In this document: positions 34,314-42,986 of the stretch, piece by piece
How positions within the stretch are numbered: position 1 is the first letter of the stretch
Layout: the number at the start of each line of letters is the position of its first letter
The notes under the pieces: generated by a model
The model's database searches: none
What the model was told of the DNA's origin: nothing
The model's input: only the letters and a program-made list of their open reading frames with translations
DNA from: Microbacteriaceae bacterium
GTDB taxonomy: Bacteria > Actinomycetota > Actinomycetes > Actinomycetales > Microbacteriaceae
Assembly (NCBI GenBank): GCA_003852775.1
Contig: RDDZ01000107.1
Location: forward strand, 1 to 63,902
Reading direction: 5' to 3'
DNA length: 63,902 bases
Made by a program: the position numbers and the translations under genes

Positions 34314-35261
34314 ATGGACGTCGACGTCGACCTGCAGACCGTGCGCATCGTCCGGGCCATCGCCGAGCACGGGTCGATCAGCCGGGCCGCGCGGGCGCTC
34401 GGCTACAGCCAGCCGGCCGTGAGCCAGCACCTGCGCCGCGCGGAGCAGCGCCTCGGCGTGCCGCTCGTCGTGCGTGCCGGGCGCGGCGTGCGCCTCACCG
34501 AGCCCGGCACGGTGCTCGCCCGCCACGCGCAGTCGATCGGACAGGCCCTCGACGCGGCACGGGGCGAGCTCGCCGAGCTCGTGGGCCTCCGCACGGGGAC
34601 CGTACGCCTCGCCGCCTTCCCGACCGCGTCCTCGACGATCGTGCCGCGCCTGCTGCGCGGGCTGCGGGAGGCGCATCCGGGGCTCACCGTGAGGTACGTC
34701 GAGGCCGAACCCCCCGAGGCGCTCGGGATGCTGCGCGACGGGCTCGTCGACCTCGCGATCACCTTCGCCTACCCCGGCGACCGCGCCGATCCGCACCGCG
34801 AGTCGGAGGGCCCCGTCGAGACGGTGCCGCTCTACACCGAGCCCGTCGTCATCGCCCTGCCCGAGTCGCACCCGCTCGCCGCCGACGGCGGGCCCGTCGA
34901 GCTCGCGCGGCTCGGCGGAGAGCGGTGGATCGCCGGCTGCCCGCTGTGCCGGGGCCACCTCCTCGCGGCGTGCGAGGCCGTCGGGGTGGAGCCCAACATC
35001 GAACTCGAGACGGACAACGCGGTCGCCGTGCTCAACCTCGTCGCCGCGGGCCTCGGGGTCGCCCTGCTCCCCCGGCTCGCCCTCGCGACCGCCGTGCCGC
35101 CCGAGGGGGCCGTCGTGCGTGCGACGGCCCCGTCGAGCGACCGCTCCATCCAGCTCGTGCTGCAGCACGGCTCGCGCCGCGTGCCGTCGATCTCCGCCGT
35201 GCTCGACGCCGTCTCCTCCCTCGACGGACGCGACTGGGGCCTCTCGACCACGTCCCGCTGA
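34314..35261 (+). CDS. LysR-family transcriptional regulator
   Basis: The 315-residue protein starts with a winged helix (LQTVRIVRAIAEHGSISRAARALGYSQPAVSQHLRRAEQRLG) and has a LysR ligand domain (LRTGTVRLAAFPTASSTIVP, GLGVALLPRLAL). Two Cys lie close together in AGCPLCRGH, which could serve redox or metal sensing. Divergent from the class V aminotransferase, the usual LysR-target layout. Confidence 0.93.
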   Translation: MDVDVDLQTVRIVRAIAEHGSISRAARALGYSQPAVSQHLRRAEQRLGVPLVVRAGRGVRLTEPGTVLARHAQSIGQALDAARGELAELVGLRTGTVRLAAFPTASSTIVPRLLRGLREAHPGLTVRYVEAEPPEALGMLRDGLVDLAITFAYPGDRADPHRESEGPVETVPLYTEPVVIALPESHPLAADGGPVELARLGGERWIAGCPLCRGHLLAACEAVGVEPNIELETDNAVAVLNLVAAGLGVALLPRLALATAVPPEGAVVRATAPSSDRSIQLVLQHGSRRVPSISAVLDAVSSLDGRDWGLSTTSR

Positions 35262-35262
35262 G

Positions 35263-36417
35263 TCAGCGGCGCGAGTCGAGACCGCCGACGGCCGCGACCG
35301 CCGCGACGACGCGGTCGACGACCTCCGCCGCCTGGGCGGGCGTCACCTCGGCCGGGAGCGTGAAGCGCACCGCGGTCTGCGCGACCTCGGGCGCGATGCC
35401 GAGCGCAAGCAGCACGGGCGAGGGCTCGTCGCTCCCCGCGGCGCACGCCGAGCCGGACGAGCACACGATGCCGCGGGCCTCGAGCTCGAGCAGCACGGCC
35501 TCGCCGCTCGTACCCGGGAAGCAGAACGAGGCGTGGTTGGGCAGGCGGTCCGCGCGGGATCCGGTGAGGAACGCTCCCGGCACGCGCGCGAGCACGCCGT
35601 CGATGATCGTGTCGCGCGCCTCGCGGACGTGCGCGCGATGCGGCCGCTCGAGGGCCGAGAGGGCGATCGCCGTGGCGAGGCCCACGACCCCCGCGACGTT
35701 CTCGGTGCCCGAGCGGCGGCCGCGCTCCTGCCCGCCTCCGTGCAGGAGCGGCTCGAGGGGCAGCGCGCCGCGCACCGCGAGGGCGCCGATCCCCTTGGGC
35801 GCGCCGAGCTTGTGCCCCGCGATCGAGACGGCGTCGACCCCGAGCGCGTCGAGTCCCACCTCGAGCGCGTCGGCCGACTGCACGGCGTCCGTGTGGATCG
35901 GCACGCCCGCCGCGCGCGCCACGGCGGCGAGCTCGCGGATGGGCTGGACGGTGCCGATCTCGTTGTTGGCGTGCTGGATGCTCACGAGCGTCGTGCCGGA
36001 CCGCAGCGCCGCCGCGAGCTCGTCGGGCGACACCCGGCCCTCGCCGTCGACGGGCAGCTCGGTGACCTCGAACCCGTGGTGCCGGCGGAGGTAGTCGGCG
36101 GACTCCCTCACCGCCTCGTGCTCGATCGCCGTCGTCACGAGGTGGCGCCCGCGGGGTGCGCCGAGCGCGATGCCCTTGATCGCGAGGTTGTCGGCCTCGG
36201 TCCCGCCCGAGGTGAACACGATCTCGGAGGGACGGCACCCGAGCTGCTCGGCGATCGTCGCGCGCGCGGCCTGCACGGCGTGGGCGGCCCGCTCCCCCAG
36301 CTGGTGGTGGCTCGACGGGTTGCCGAAGTCGCCCGTGAGGTAGGGCCACATCGCCTCGAGCACCTCGCGGCGCACGGGCGTCGTCGCGGCGGTGTCGAGG
36401 TAGAGCAGCTCGTCCAT
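35263..36417 (-). CDS. nadS: NifS-like cysteine desulfurase of the nad operon
   Basis: The 384-residue enzyme has PLP Lys203 in SIAGHKLGAPKG, the HANNEIGTVQ segment and the active-site Cys loop GIVCSSGSAC (Cys319/Cys325). It should supply sulfur for the Fe-S cluster of NadA. In Corynebacterium glutamicum the same gene closes the ndnR-nadA-nadC operon. One nt separates it from the nadC stop; its own stop lies 1 nt from that of the convergent LysR gene. Confidence 0.9.
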   Translation of the reverse strand: MDELLYLDTAATTPVRREVLEAMWPYLTGDFGNPSSHHQLGERAAHAVQAARATIAEQLGCRPSEIVFTSGGTEADNLAIKGIALGAPRGRHLVTTAIEHEAVRESADYLRRHHGFEVTELPVDGEGRVSPDELAAALRSGTTLVSIQHANNEIGTVQPIRELAAVARAAGVPIHTDAVQSADALEVGLDALGVDAVSIAGHKLGAPKGIGALAVRGALPLEPLLHGGGQERGRRSGTENVAGVVGLATAIALSALERPHRAHVREARDTIIDGVLARVPGAFLTGSRADRLPNHASFCFPGTSGEAVLLELEARGIVCSSGSACAAGSDEPSPVLLALGIAPEVAQTAVRFTLPAEVTPAQAAEVVDRVVAAVAAVGGLDSRR

Positions 36418-36418
36418 C

Positions 36419-37264
36419 TCAAGCGATCGCGATGTCGAGCCCCAGGTCGAGCGAGCGCACGCTGTGGGTGAGGGCGCCGACCGAGATGACGTCGACCCCG
36501 CTCTCGGCGATCGCACGCACGGTGTCGAGGTTCACGCCTCCCGAGGCCTCGACGATCGCGCGGCCCGCCACGATCGCGACGCCCTCACGCAGCTCGTCGG
36601 GCGTGAAATTGTCGAACATGATCGTGTCGACGCCGGCCGCCACGACCTCCTCGATCTGGTCGACGCGGTCGACCTCGACCTCGAGGTGCACCGTGTGGCC
36701 GAGGCGCGCGCGGGCGCGGCGGATGGCGTCGCCGACGCTCACGCCCTGCGCGGCGAGGACCGCGAGGTGGTTGTCCTTCGCCATGACGGCGTCCGAGAGC
36801 GAGAACCGGTGGTTGTGCCCGCCGCCGTCGCGCACCGCCTGGCGCTCGAGGATCCGCAGCCCGGGCGTAGTCTTGCGCGTGTCGACGATGCGGGCGGCTG
36901 TACCCTCGATCGCGGCGACGTAGCGCGCCGTGAGGGTCGCGATGCCGCTCATGCGCTGCACGAGGTTGAGCGCGATCCGCTCGGCGCGCAGGACCGCGCG
37001 CGCACGACCGTCCACGCGGGCGAGCACGGCACCGGGCGCGAAGGGCTCGCCGTCGTCGAGGCCCAGCTCGACCACGATGGCGGGGTCGACGAGCTCGAAG
37101 ACGCGCGCGAACACCTCGGCGCCCGAGAGCACGCCCTCCTCGCGGGCGACGAGGGCGGCGGATGCCGTGGCCCCCTCCGGCACGAACGCCTCGCTCGTGA
37201 GATCGCCCCACGGAGCGTCCTCGGCGAGCGCGCGCCGGATGATGTCGTCGATCTGCTCGCTCAC
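36419..37264 (-). CDS. nadC: nicotinate-nucleotide diphosphorylase (quinolinate phosphoribosyltransferase)
   Basis: The 281-residue protein contains the typical NadC blocks NLVQRMSGIAT, DTRKTTPGLR, EKQAVRDGGGHNHRF-like (RQAVRDGGGHNHRF), KDNH and EASGGVNLDTV. It converts quinolinate and PRPP to NaMN. GTG 37264 overlaps the nadB stop (GTGA), so translation is coupled. Confidence 0.96.
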   Translation of the reverse strand: MSEQIDDIIRRALAEDAPWGDLTSEAFVPEGATASAALVAREEGVLSGAEVFARVFELVDPAIVVELGLDDGEPFAPGAVLARVDGRARAVLRAERIALNLVQRMSGIATLTARYVAAIEGTAARIVDTRKTTPGLRILERQAVRDGGGHNHRFSLSDAVMAKDNHLAVLAAQGVSVGDAIRRARARLGHTVHLEVEVDRVDQIEEVVAAGVDTIMFDNFTPDELREGVAIVAGRAIVEASGGVNLDTVRAIAESGVDVISVGALTHSVRSLDLGLDIAIA

Positions 37265-38895
37265 GCGGGCACCTCCTCGGTCAAAGCTGCGGCCTCCAGG
37301 TGCCACGCGAGCGAGTGACGCCACTCCTCTCGGGTCTCGGGCGCATCCGTACGGTCGTGGGCACCGCGCGACTCCTCGCGCACGAGCGCCGCGTGCGTCA
37401 CGATGCGCGCGAGGTCGAGGAGGTTGCGGTCCTCGAGCCCGGCGACGGTCGTCGCGTCGACGCTCCACTCCGCGAGCGTCTCGGCCGCCGTGCGGAGCGT
37501 CGTGGCGTCGCGCTCGAGGCCGACGGCGGCCCACATGAGGTTCTGGATGTCCGCGCGCGTCGCGGCGCCGGCCGCACCGGCCACCGGTCGCGGAGACCGC
37601 GACGCGGATGCGGCGGAACCGGACCGCGGCACCACCTCGAGCCGGTGGACTCGAGACGCGGCGCTCTCCAGGCGACGCCCTTCGCCCGCCGGGGGCGCGG
37701 TGCCGGCATCCGCATCGAGCGCGTCCGCCGCGCGCCACGCGAACACGAGCGACTCGAGCAGCGAGTTCGACGCGAGGCGGTTGGCGCCGTGCACGCCCGT
37801 GCACGCGGCCTCGCCGACGGCGTAGAGACCGCGGAGGGTCGTGCGCCCGTCGAGGTCGGTGCGCACTCCGCCCATCCAGTAGTGGGCGGCGGGGGTCACC
37901 GGCACGGGTTCGCGCGTCCAGTCGAAGCCGTGCTCGCGCGTCACGCGGGTGATGCTCGGGAAGCGCTCCTCGAGGAAGCCCGGGTGGTGCGCGGCCTCGA
38001 GGCCCGTCGCGTCGAGCAGCACCGGGCGACCCTCCTGGCGCGCCATCGCGGCGGCGATGCCGCGCGCGACGACGTCACGCGGCGCGAGCTCGCCGTCGGG
38101 GTGCACATCGAACATGAAGCGCCGCCCGTGCTCGTCGAGGAGGACCGCGCCCTCGCCGCGCACGGCCTCCGACACGAGCGGGCTGCCGGGGACGGCGAGC
38201 GCGGTCGGGTGGAACTGGTAGAACTCGACGTCCGCGAGCTCGGCCCCCGCACGCCAGGCGGCCGCGATGCCGTCGCCCGTCGTGACGGCGGGGTTCGTCG
38301 TGTGGCGGTAGAGCTGGCCGGCGCCGCCCGAGGCGAGCACGACGACGTCCGCGTCGATCCGGAACGCCGAGCCGTCGGGGGCGACGGCGTCGATGCCGAC
38401 GACGCGCTCGGCGCCCTCGGTGTCGCGCTCGACCACGAGGTCGCGCATGAAGGTGTGCTCGTGCACCTCGACCGCGATCGATCGCACGGCCCGCAGGAGC
38501 GCGACCTCGATGGCGAGCCCCGTGGCGTCGCCGCCCGCGTGGATGACGCGCCGCGCGGAGTGCGCCGCCTCGTGACCGCGGGCGAGCTCGCCGTCGGCGG
38601 CCCGGTCGAACTCGACGCCGAGCGCGATGAGGTCGCGCACGCGCTGCGGCCCCTCGGTGCACAGCACCTCGACGGCCGGGAGGTCGCACAGGCCCGCGCC
38701 CGCACGCAGGGTGTCCTCGATGTGCGAGGCTGCCGAGTCGTCCGGGAAGAGCGCGGCGGCGATGCCGCCCTGCGCGTACTTCGTGTTCGACTCGGCGAGC
38801 TCCGCCTTCGTCACGAGCACGACGTCGTGCTGCGCGCTCGCCCGGTAGGCGGTGATGAGGCCGGCGATGCCCGTGCCGACGACGACGACGCGCAT
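37261..38895 (-). CDS. nadB: L-aspartate oxidase
   Basis: The 544-residue flavoprotein has the FAD-binding VVVGTGIAGL, the SNTKYAQGGIAA segment, GGAGQLYRHTTNP, and the succinate-dehydrogenase-like HYWMGG and EAACTGVHGANRLASNSLLE. It oxidises aspartate to iminoaspartate for NadA. A low-complexity Ala/Ser/Arg linker near residues 405-450 is unusual. One nt after the nadA stop. Confidence 0.96.
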   Translation of the reverse strand: MRVVVVGTGIAGLITAYRASAQHDVVLVTKAELAESNTKYAQGGIAAALFPDDSAASHIEDTLRAGAGLCDLPAVEVLCTEGPQRVRDLIALGVEFDRAADGELARGHEAAHSARRVIHAGGDATGLAIEVALLRAVRSIAVEVHEHTFMRDLVVERDTEGAERVVGIDAVAPDGSAFRIDADVVVLASGGAGQLYRHTTNPAVTTGDGIAAAWRAGAELADVEFYQFHPTALAVPGSPLVSEAVRGEGAVLLDEHGRRFMFDVHPDGELAPRDVVARGIAAAMARQEGRPVLLDATGLEAAHHPGFLEERFPSITRVTREHGFDWTREPVPVTPAAHYWMGGVRTDLDGRTTLRGLYAVGEAACTGVHGANRLASNSLLESLVFAWRAADALDADAGTAPPAGEGRRLESAASRVHRLEVVPRSGSAASASRSPRPVAGAAGAATRADIQNLMWAAVGLERDATTLRTAAETLAEWSVDATTVAGLEDRNLLDLARIVTHAALVREESRGAHDRTDAPETREEWRHSLAWHLEAAALTEEVPA

Positions 38896-38896
38896 G

Positions 38897-40186
38897 TCAG
38901 GCCTTCGGCTTCGCGTCGAGCATGCGCTGCAGGGCGACCCGTGCGTCCGCGGCGACCGTCTCCGGCACCTCGATGCGGTTGAGGGTCTCCCCCCGCACGA
39001 GCGCCTCGAGCACCCACGCGAGGTAGCCCGGGTGGATGCGGTACATCGTCGAGCACGGGCAGACGACGGGGTCGAGGCAGAAGATCGTGTGCTGCGGGTA
39101 CTCCGCGGCGAGGCGGTTGACCATGTTGATCTCGGTGCCGATCGCGAAGGTCGTCGGCTCGGTGGCTGCCGCGACCGCCTTGCGGATGTAGTCGGTCGAG
39201 CCCGACTCGTCGGCCGCGTCGACGACCGGCATGGGGCACTCGGGGTGCACGATCACGCGGACGCCGGGGTGCTCGGCGCGGGCCTTGTCGATCTGCTCGA
39301 CCGTGAAGCGCTTGTGCACCGAGCAGAAGCCGTGCCACAGGATGACCTGGGCCGCGAGAAGCTCGTCGCCAGCGTTGCCGCCGAGGGGCTTGCGCGGGTT
39401 CCACATCGGCATCGCCTCGAGCGGGACGCCCATCTTCTTGGCGGTGTTGCGACCGAGGTGCTGGTCGGGGAAGAACAGCACCCGCTGCGCCCGCTCGAAC
39501 GCCCACTCGAGCACGGTCTCGGCGTTCGAGCTCGTGCACACGATGCCGCCGTGGCGGCCGCAGAAGCCCTTGAGCGCGGCCGAGGAGTTCATGTAGGTGA
39601 CGGGGATGACGGGCACGCGGCCGTCGGCGTCCGGCTCCGTGCCGTAGAGCGCCTCGAGCTGCGCCCAGCACTCCTCGACCGAGTCGATGTCGGCCATGTC
39701 GGCCATCGAGCAGCCCGCCGCGAGGTTCGGCAGGATCACCCGCTGGTGCGGCTGCGCGAGGATGTCGGCGGTCTCGGCCATGAAGTGCACGCCGCAGAAG
39801 ACGATCGCCTCGGCGTTCGGCACGGTCTGCGCGGCGTTCGCGAGCTGGAACGAGTCGCCGAGGAAGTCGGCGTGCTGCACGATCTCGTCGCGCTGGTAGA
39901 AGTGCCCGAGGATCACGGCGCGGTCGCCGAGCGTCGCCTTGGCGGCGCGGATGCGCTCGTGCAGCTCCTCGGTCGAGGCCCGCTGGTACTCGACGGGCAG
40001 GGCGCCCTGGCGGGGCGAGCCGACGGGGATGACGTCGCCCATCGACGAGCCCGGGCCGTACTGGAGCACGCCGTCGAACTCCCACGGCGCCTTGGCGAGC
40101 GCGGGGCTGCACGCCTCGGCGGGCTTGCCCGAGGCGTCCCGCCCGGTGGTGCGGATCAGCTGGATGGTGGTGTCGACGGAGGCCAC
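38897..40186 (-). CDS. nadA: quinolinate synthase
   Basis: The 429-residue enzyme carries the Fe-S-ligating Cys positions of NadA (AAGCSMADM, GIVCTSSN, DPVVCPCSTMYR), plus GHFYQRDEIV and HPECPMPVV. It condenses iminoaspartate with dihydroxyacetone phosphate. The cluster requirement fits the desulfurase gene in the same operon. Start ATG 40186; an N-terminal extension of about 60 residues precedes the core, as in other actinobacteria. Confidence 0.96.
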   Translation of the reverse strand: MASVDTTIQLIRTTGRDASGKPAEACSPALAKAPWEFDGVLQYGPGSSMGDVIPVGSPRQGALPVEYQRASTEELHERIRAAKATLGDRAVILGHFYQRDEIVQHADFLGDSFQLANAAQTVPNAEAIVFCGVHFMAETADILAQPHQRVILPNLAAGCSMADMADIDSVEECWAQLEALYGTEPDADGRVPVIPVTYMNSSAALKGFCGRHGGIVCTSSNAETVLEWAFERAQRVLFFPDQHLGRNTAKKMGVPLEAMPMWNPRKPLGGNAGDELLAAQVILWHGFCSVHKRFTVEQIDKARAEHPGVRVIVHPECPMPVVDAADESGSTDYIRKAVAAATEPTTFAIGTEINMVNRLAAEYPQHTIFCLDPVVCPCSTMYRIHPGYLAWVLEALVRGETLNRIEVPETVAADARVALQRMLDAKPKA

Positions 40187-40214
40187 GGTCGTTCTTTCTG
40201 TCGGGTGGTGGGGT

Positions 40215-40898
40215 TCAGCGGACGCCGGCCGAGGTCAGCGGGCCGTTGTCGACCAGCTCGACGGATGCGTCGTAGCGGTAGAGACGGGGCGGGCGGTGGC
40301 GGCCGCCCGTGACGTGCTCGCCCGTCGGCACGAGCGCGCGGCTCGCCTCGATCTGGCGGCGGAAGTTGGCGGGGTCGAGCGGCTTCTGCAGCACGATCTC
40401 GTGCACCTGACGCAGTTGCGTGAGCGTGAAGGTCGGTCCGAGGAAGGCGTGGGCGATGCGCGAGTACTCGAGCTTCGTGCGGAGCCGCCACAGCGCGTAT
40501 TCGACGATGAGGTTGTGGTCGAAGGCGAGCCGCGGGAGATCGTCGGCGGCGAACCACGCGACGTTCTCGTCCGTGACGAGCTCGACCTCGTCGCCGCGCA
40601 CGAGCGCCCAGTAGACGACCGAGACGACGCGTCCCGACGGCGAGCGGTCGGGCTCGCCGAAGCAGTAGAGCTGCTCGAGGTAGGCGGGCGTCACGCCCGT
40701 GGTCTCCGCGAGCTTGCGCGCCGCGGTGTCGGCGAGGCTCTCGGTCGCGTCGGCGGCGCCTCCCGGGAGGGCCCACAGCCCTTCGAACGGATCGCGCGTG
40801 CGGCGCACGAGCGGGATCGACAGGACGAGGTTGCCCTCGGCGTCCGGGCGCAGGGCGAAGATCACGGTCGAGACCGCGAGGTCGATGCCTGTGCTCAT
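40215..40898 (-). CDS. ndnR: NrtR/NdnR-type Nudix-related regulator of NAD synthesis
   Basis: A 227-residue protein with an N-terminal Nudix domain and a C-terminal winged helix (AHAFLGPTFTLTQLRQVHEI, PANFRRQI). The Nudix box is degenerate: GGAADATESLADTAARKLAETTGV-like, with Lys-Leu-Ala-Glu-Thr in place of RE(U)xEE, as expected for a sensor of ADP-ribose or related NAD metabolites rather than a hydrolase. AGGAG 5 nt before the ATG. It heads the nadABC-nadS operon, matching NdnR of C. glutamicum. Confidence 0.9.
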   Translation of the reverse strand: MSTGIDLAVSTVIFALRPDAEGNLVLSIPLVRRTRDPFEGLWALPGGAADATESLADTAARKLAETTGVTPAYLEQLYCFGEPDRSPSGRVVSVVYWALVRGDEVELVTDENVAWFAADDLPRLAFDHNLIVEYALWRLRTKLEYSRIAHAFLGPTFTLTQLRQVHEIVLQKPLDPANFRRQIEASRALVPTGEHVTGGRHRPPRLYRYDASVELVDNGPLTSAGVR

Positions 40899-40921
40899 GT
40901 AGACTCCTGTAAAGGTCGGAA

Positions 40922-40968
40922 TGACCCGAACAGGTGCATCATAGCACTTCGGGTCACCCTGACCTCAA
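40922..40968 (-). promoter_or_regulatory. promoter with flanking 9-bp inverted repeat, candidate NdnR operator
   Basis: TGACCCGAA (40922-40930) and TTCGGGTCA (40948-40956) are perfect inverted arms 17 bp apart. Between them, on the minus strand, is an extended -10 TGC-TATGAT (40946-40938); a -35-like TTGAGG lies at 40968-40963, 19 bp upstream of TATGAT. The 5' leader of about 35 nt ends in AGGAG. Binding at both arms would block RNA polymerase, consistent with autoregulation. Confidence 0.6.
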
Positions 40969-40974
40969 CTCGGA

Positions 40975-41799
40975 TCAGCGCGTCAGGAGACCCGCGTCGA
41001 GCGTGTACTGGGCGCCCGTGACGTAGCGCGCGCGGTCGCTCACGAGGTAGCGCACGAGCTCCGCGACATCCGAGGTCTCGATCCACGGGACCCCCGGTAG
41101 GAGGTTGCCGGCGCTGCGCTCCGCGATCTCCTGAGGCGTCGCCCCCTCCATGGCGGCGAGGCCGTCGTTCATGGGGGTGTCGACGCCCGTGGGGTGGATC
41201 GACACGACGCGCACGCCGAACGGCGCGAGTTCGATCGCCCAGGCCTTGGTGAGCCCCGTGAGGCCGTGCTTGGAGGCCACGTAGTGCGAGAGACGGTCGC
41301 CGCCGCGCAGACCCATGACGCTCGAGTTGTTGACGATGACGCCGTGCTCTGAGTGCTTGAGGTGCGGCACGGCCGCGCGCGCGACGACGAACGGGCCCGT
41401 GAGGTTGATGCCGATCATGGCGTCCCATTCGGCGTCGGTCATCGACTCGAGCTCCGCGTAGGCGACGATGCCCGCGTTGTTGACGAGGATGTCGATGCCG
41501 CCGAACTCCGCGACCGCCGCGTCGACGGCACGCTGCACGGCCTCCGCGTCGCGCACGTCGGCGAGGGCCGGGATGGCGCGCCCGCCCGCGGCGCGGATGG
41601 CCGCGACGAGCTCCTCGAGCTCCGCGGTCGTGCCCTGCGCGTAGGCCGGGTACTCGAGCTCGGCCCCGACGTCGAGCGCCACGATGCCCGCGCCGTCTTC
41701 CGCGAGCGCGAGGGCGATCGCGCGCCCCTGCCCGTGCGCGGCGCCCGTGATGAGGGCGGTGCGGCCCGCGAGCGGACGCTCAGTCGACACGCGTGTCAC
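40975..41799 (-). CDS. short-chain dehydrogenase of mycofactocin-coupled type
   Basis: The 274-residue SDR has TGAAHGQGR as its nucleotide motif, NNAG, catalytic Ser-Tyr-Lys (VNNSSVMG...YVASKHG) and a longer insert after beta-2 (ELEYPAYAQGTTAELEELV). GA.HGQGR plus this insert is typical of mycofactocin-coupled SDRs that hold NAD tightly. No mycofactocin genes are in this window. GTG 41799 overlaps the AhpD-like gene; GTG 41790 is the alternative. Confidence 0.8.
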   Translation of the reverse strand: MTRVSTERPLAGRTALITGAAHGQGRAIALALAEDGAGIVALDVGAELEYPAYAQGTTAELEELVAAIRAAGGRAIPALADVRDAEAVQRAVDAAVAEFGGIDILVNNAGIVAYAELESMTDAEWDAMIGINLTGPFVVARAAVPHLKHSEHGVIVNNSSVMGLRGGDRLSHYVASKHGLTGLTKAWAIELAPFGVRVVSIHPTGVDTPMNDGLAAMEGATPQEIAERSAGNLLPGVPWIETSDVAELVRYLVSDRARYVTGAQYTLDAGLLTR

Positions 41800-42325
41800 C
41801 GGGCTTGCGGAAGTCGTAGAGCACCTCGTCGAGCGGCACGCGGCCGACCGTGTTGAACAGGTTGGTCGCGACCATGAGGCCCGCGAAGGCCACGAGGATG
41901 AGGCGCAGCTTGGGCGAGAACGCCTGCTCGAGGCGCGCCCGGAACTCCGCGGGGATGTTGTTCGGGTCCTTCGCGATCATCCGCCCCCAGTCGAGCAGCA
42001 GCTGCTCGGTCTCCGTGACCTGGGGGTTGTCGGGGTCGTCTCCGGACTCGATGAGGATGCGCCGGAAGAACACCGAGCAGACGAGGCAGTCGTTGGCGTC
42101 TGAGATCGCGTAGGAGAACAGCGACACGGCGCGTTCCCCGATGTACGGCTCGAGCTCGTCCTTGAGCGTGTACCACTCCATGTAGGCCGTGAAGCTCGGC
42201 ACGTGACCGAGCAGGGTGCGCTTCATGTTGGTGATGCGGCCGCCGTGGAGCTCGACCTGTCGCTCGGCGGCCTGGAGGGCCTCCGCGGAGAGCTCCGCGT
42301 CCTCCGACATGGGCAGGAAGGTCAT
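41780..42325 (-). CDS. AhpD/carboxymuconolactone decarboxylase-like protein
   Basis: The 181-residue protein is mainly helical, with a CLVC motif (SDANDCLVCSVFFRR) at the position of the CxxC redox pair of AhpD-like proteins, though the later Cys-His context is altered. TAGGCT lies six bases upstream of the ATG, so the mRNA is probably leaderless. It overlaps the SDR gene by 20 bp and may provide a redox partner or a decarboxylation step. Confidence 0.6.
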   Translation of the reverse strand: MTFLPMSEDAELSAEALQAAERQVELHGGRITNMKRTLLGHVPSFTAYMEWYTLKDELEPYIGERAVSLFSYAISDANDCLVCSVFFRRILIESGDDPDNPQVTETEQLLLDWGRMIAKDPNNIPAEFRARLEQAFSPKLRLILVAFAGLMVATNLFNTVGRVPLDEVLYDFRKPGDTRVD

Positions 42326-42331
42326 GCGCCC

Positions 42332-42337
42332 AGCCTA
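42332..42337 (-). promoter_or_regulatory. -10 element (TAGGCT), leaderless start of AhpD-like gene
   Basis: TAGGCT, GGGCGC, then ATG 42325 on the minus strand. Same geometry as several other genes in the window. Confidence 0.5.
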
Positions 42338-42359
42338 AGGCGCGCTCTCCCGCCGGACG

Positions 42360-42917
42360 TCAGGCGGCGACGCGCGCCGACGCACTCGGCACGAGCGGGA
42401 CCTCGTCGAAGATGCCGCGGCGGATCGCCTGGAACACCTCGACGGCGGCCTCGGCGAGCTTGCCGTGGCCCGCGAGCACCGCGCGGCGGGCGCGGAAGTC
42501 GTCGCGCAGGGCGAGCTCGGCCTCGTCGTCGACGATGCGCGCGCCGAGCGAGCGGGCCCAGGCCGCGGTCATCTCGGCGACGATCGGCTCCCGCGAGACC
42601 ACCCGCACGCCCTCGCCGCGGCTGAAGGGGCGCGTGCGGACGAGCGCGCGGGCGACGAGGCCCGGACCGAGGTACGAGACGACCTGCTCGTCGGTGATCC
42701 AGCGGGGCACACCGAGCACGTCGCGCTGCGGACGCAGCACGAGCTCCCCGAGCTCCTCCCCGGTATCGCGCCAGGCGACGCGGTCGCGCGGCGCGAAGCC
42801 GTTGGTGTCGGGGCCGGCGGCATCCACGGTGCCGACGACGAAGCCCCGACCACGCATGGTCGGGCGCAGGCGGAGGACGCCCGTGGTCGGGCGCGGGACG
42901 GCGAGACGGGTAGTCAT
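42360..42917 (-). CDS. short protein resembling an alcohol dehydrogenase/quinone reductase fragment
   Basis: The 185-residue protein has VVGTVDAAGPDTNGFAPRDRVAW near the N-terminus, like the GroES-fold part of medium-chain dehydrogenases, and a remnant of a Rossmann-type region (RGEGVRVVSREPIVAEMTAAWARSLGARIVDD). It is about half the family length and lacks the glycine-rich GxGxxG loop. Probably a reduced family member with lost cofactor binding; function unknown. Confidence 0.55.
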   Translation of the reverse strand: MTTRLAVPRPTTGVLRLRPTMRGRGFVVGTVDAAGPDTNGFAPRDRVAWRDTGEELGELVLRPQRDVLGVPRWITDEQVVSYLGPGLVARALVRTRPFSRGEGVRVVSREPIVAEMTAAWARSLGARIVDDEAELALRDDFRARRAVLAGHGKLAEAAVEVFQAIRRGIFDEVPLVPSASARVAA

Positions 42918-42932
42918 ATCGTCAGGTAGAAC

Positions 42933-42949
42933 ATCCGGTCATGCCGGAT
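42933..42949 (-). terminator. small hairpin after the FAD oxidase gene
   Basis: ATCCGG and CCGGAT pair around a 5-nt loop in the 69-bp gap between the FAD oxidase stop and the short dehydrogenase-like gene. It could be a weak terminator or an operator for the latter gene. Confidence 0.35.
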
Positions 42950-42986
42950 CATTCCCGAGCGCGACCTGTGAGCCACCTGCGAGTGC

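Noticed and set aside
38811-40112. Alternative minus frame over nadA encoding about 430 residues
   Set aside because: Out-of-frame Arg/Ala-rich translation of nadA; the nadA frame contains all cluster-binding Cys motifs.
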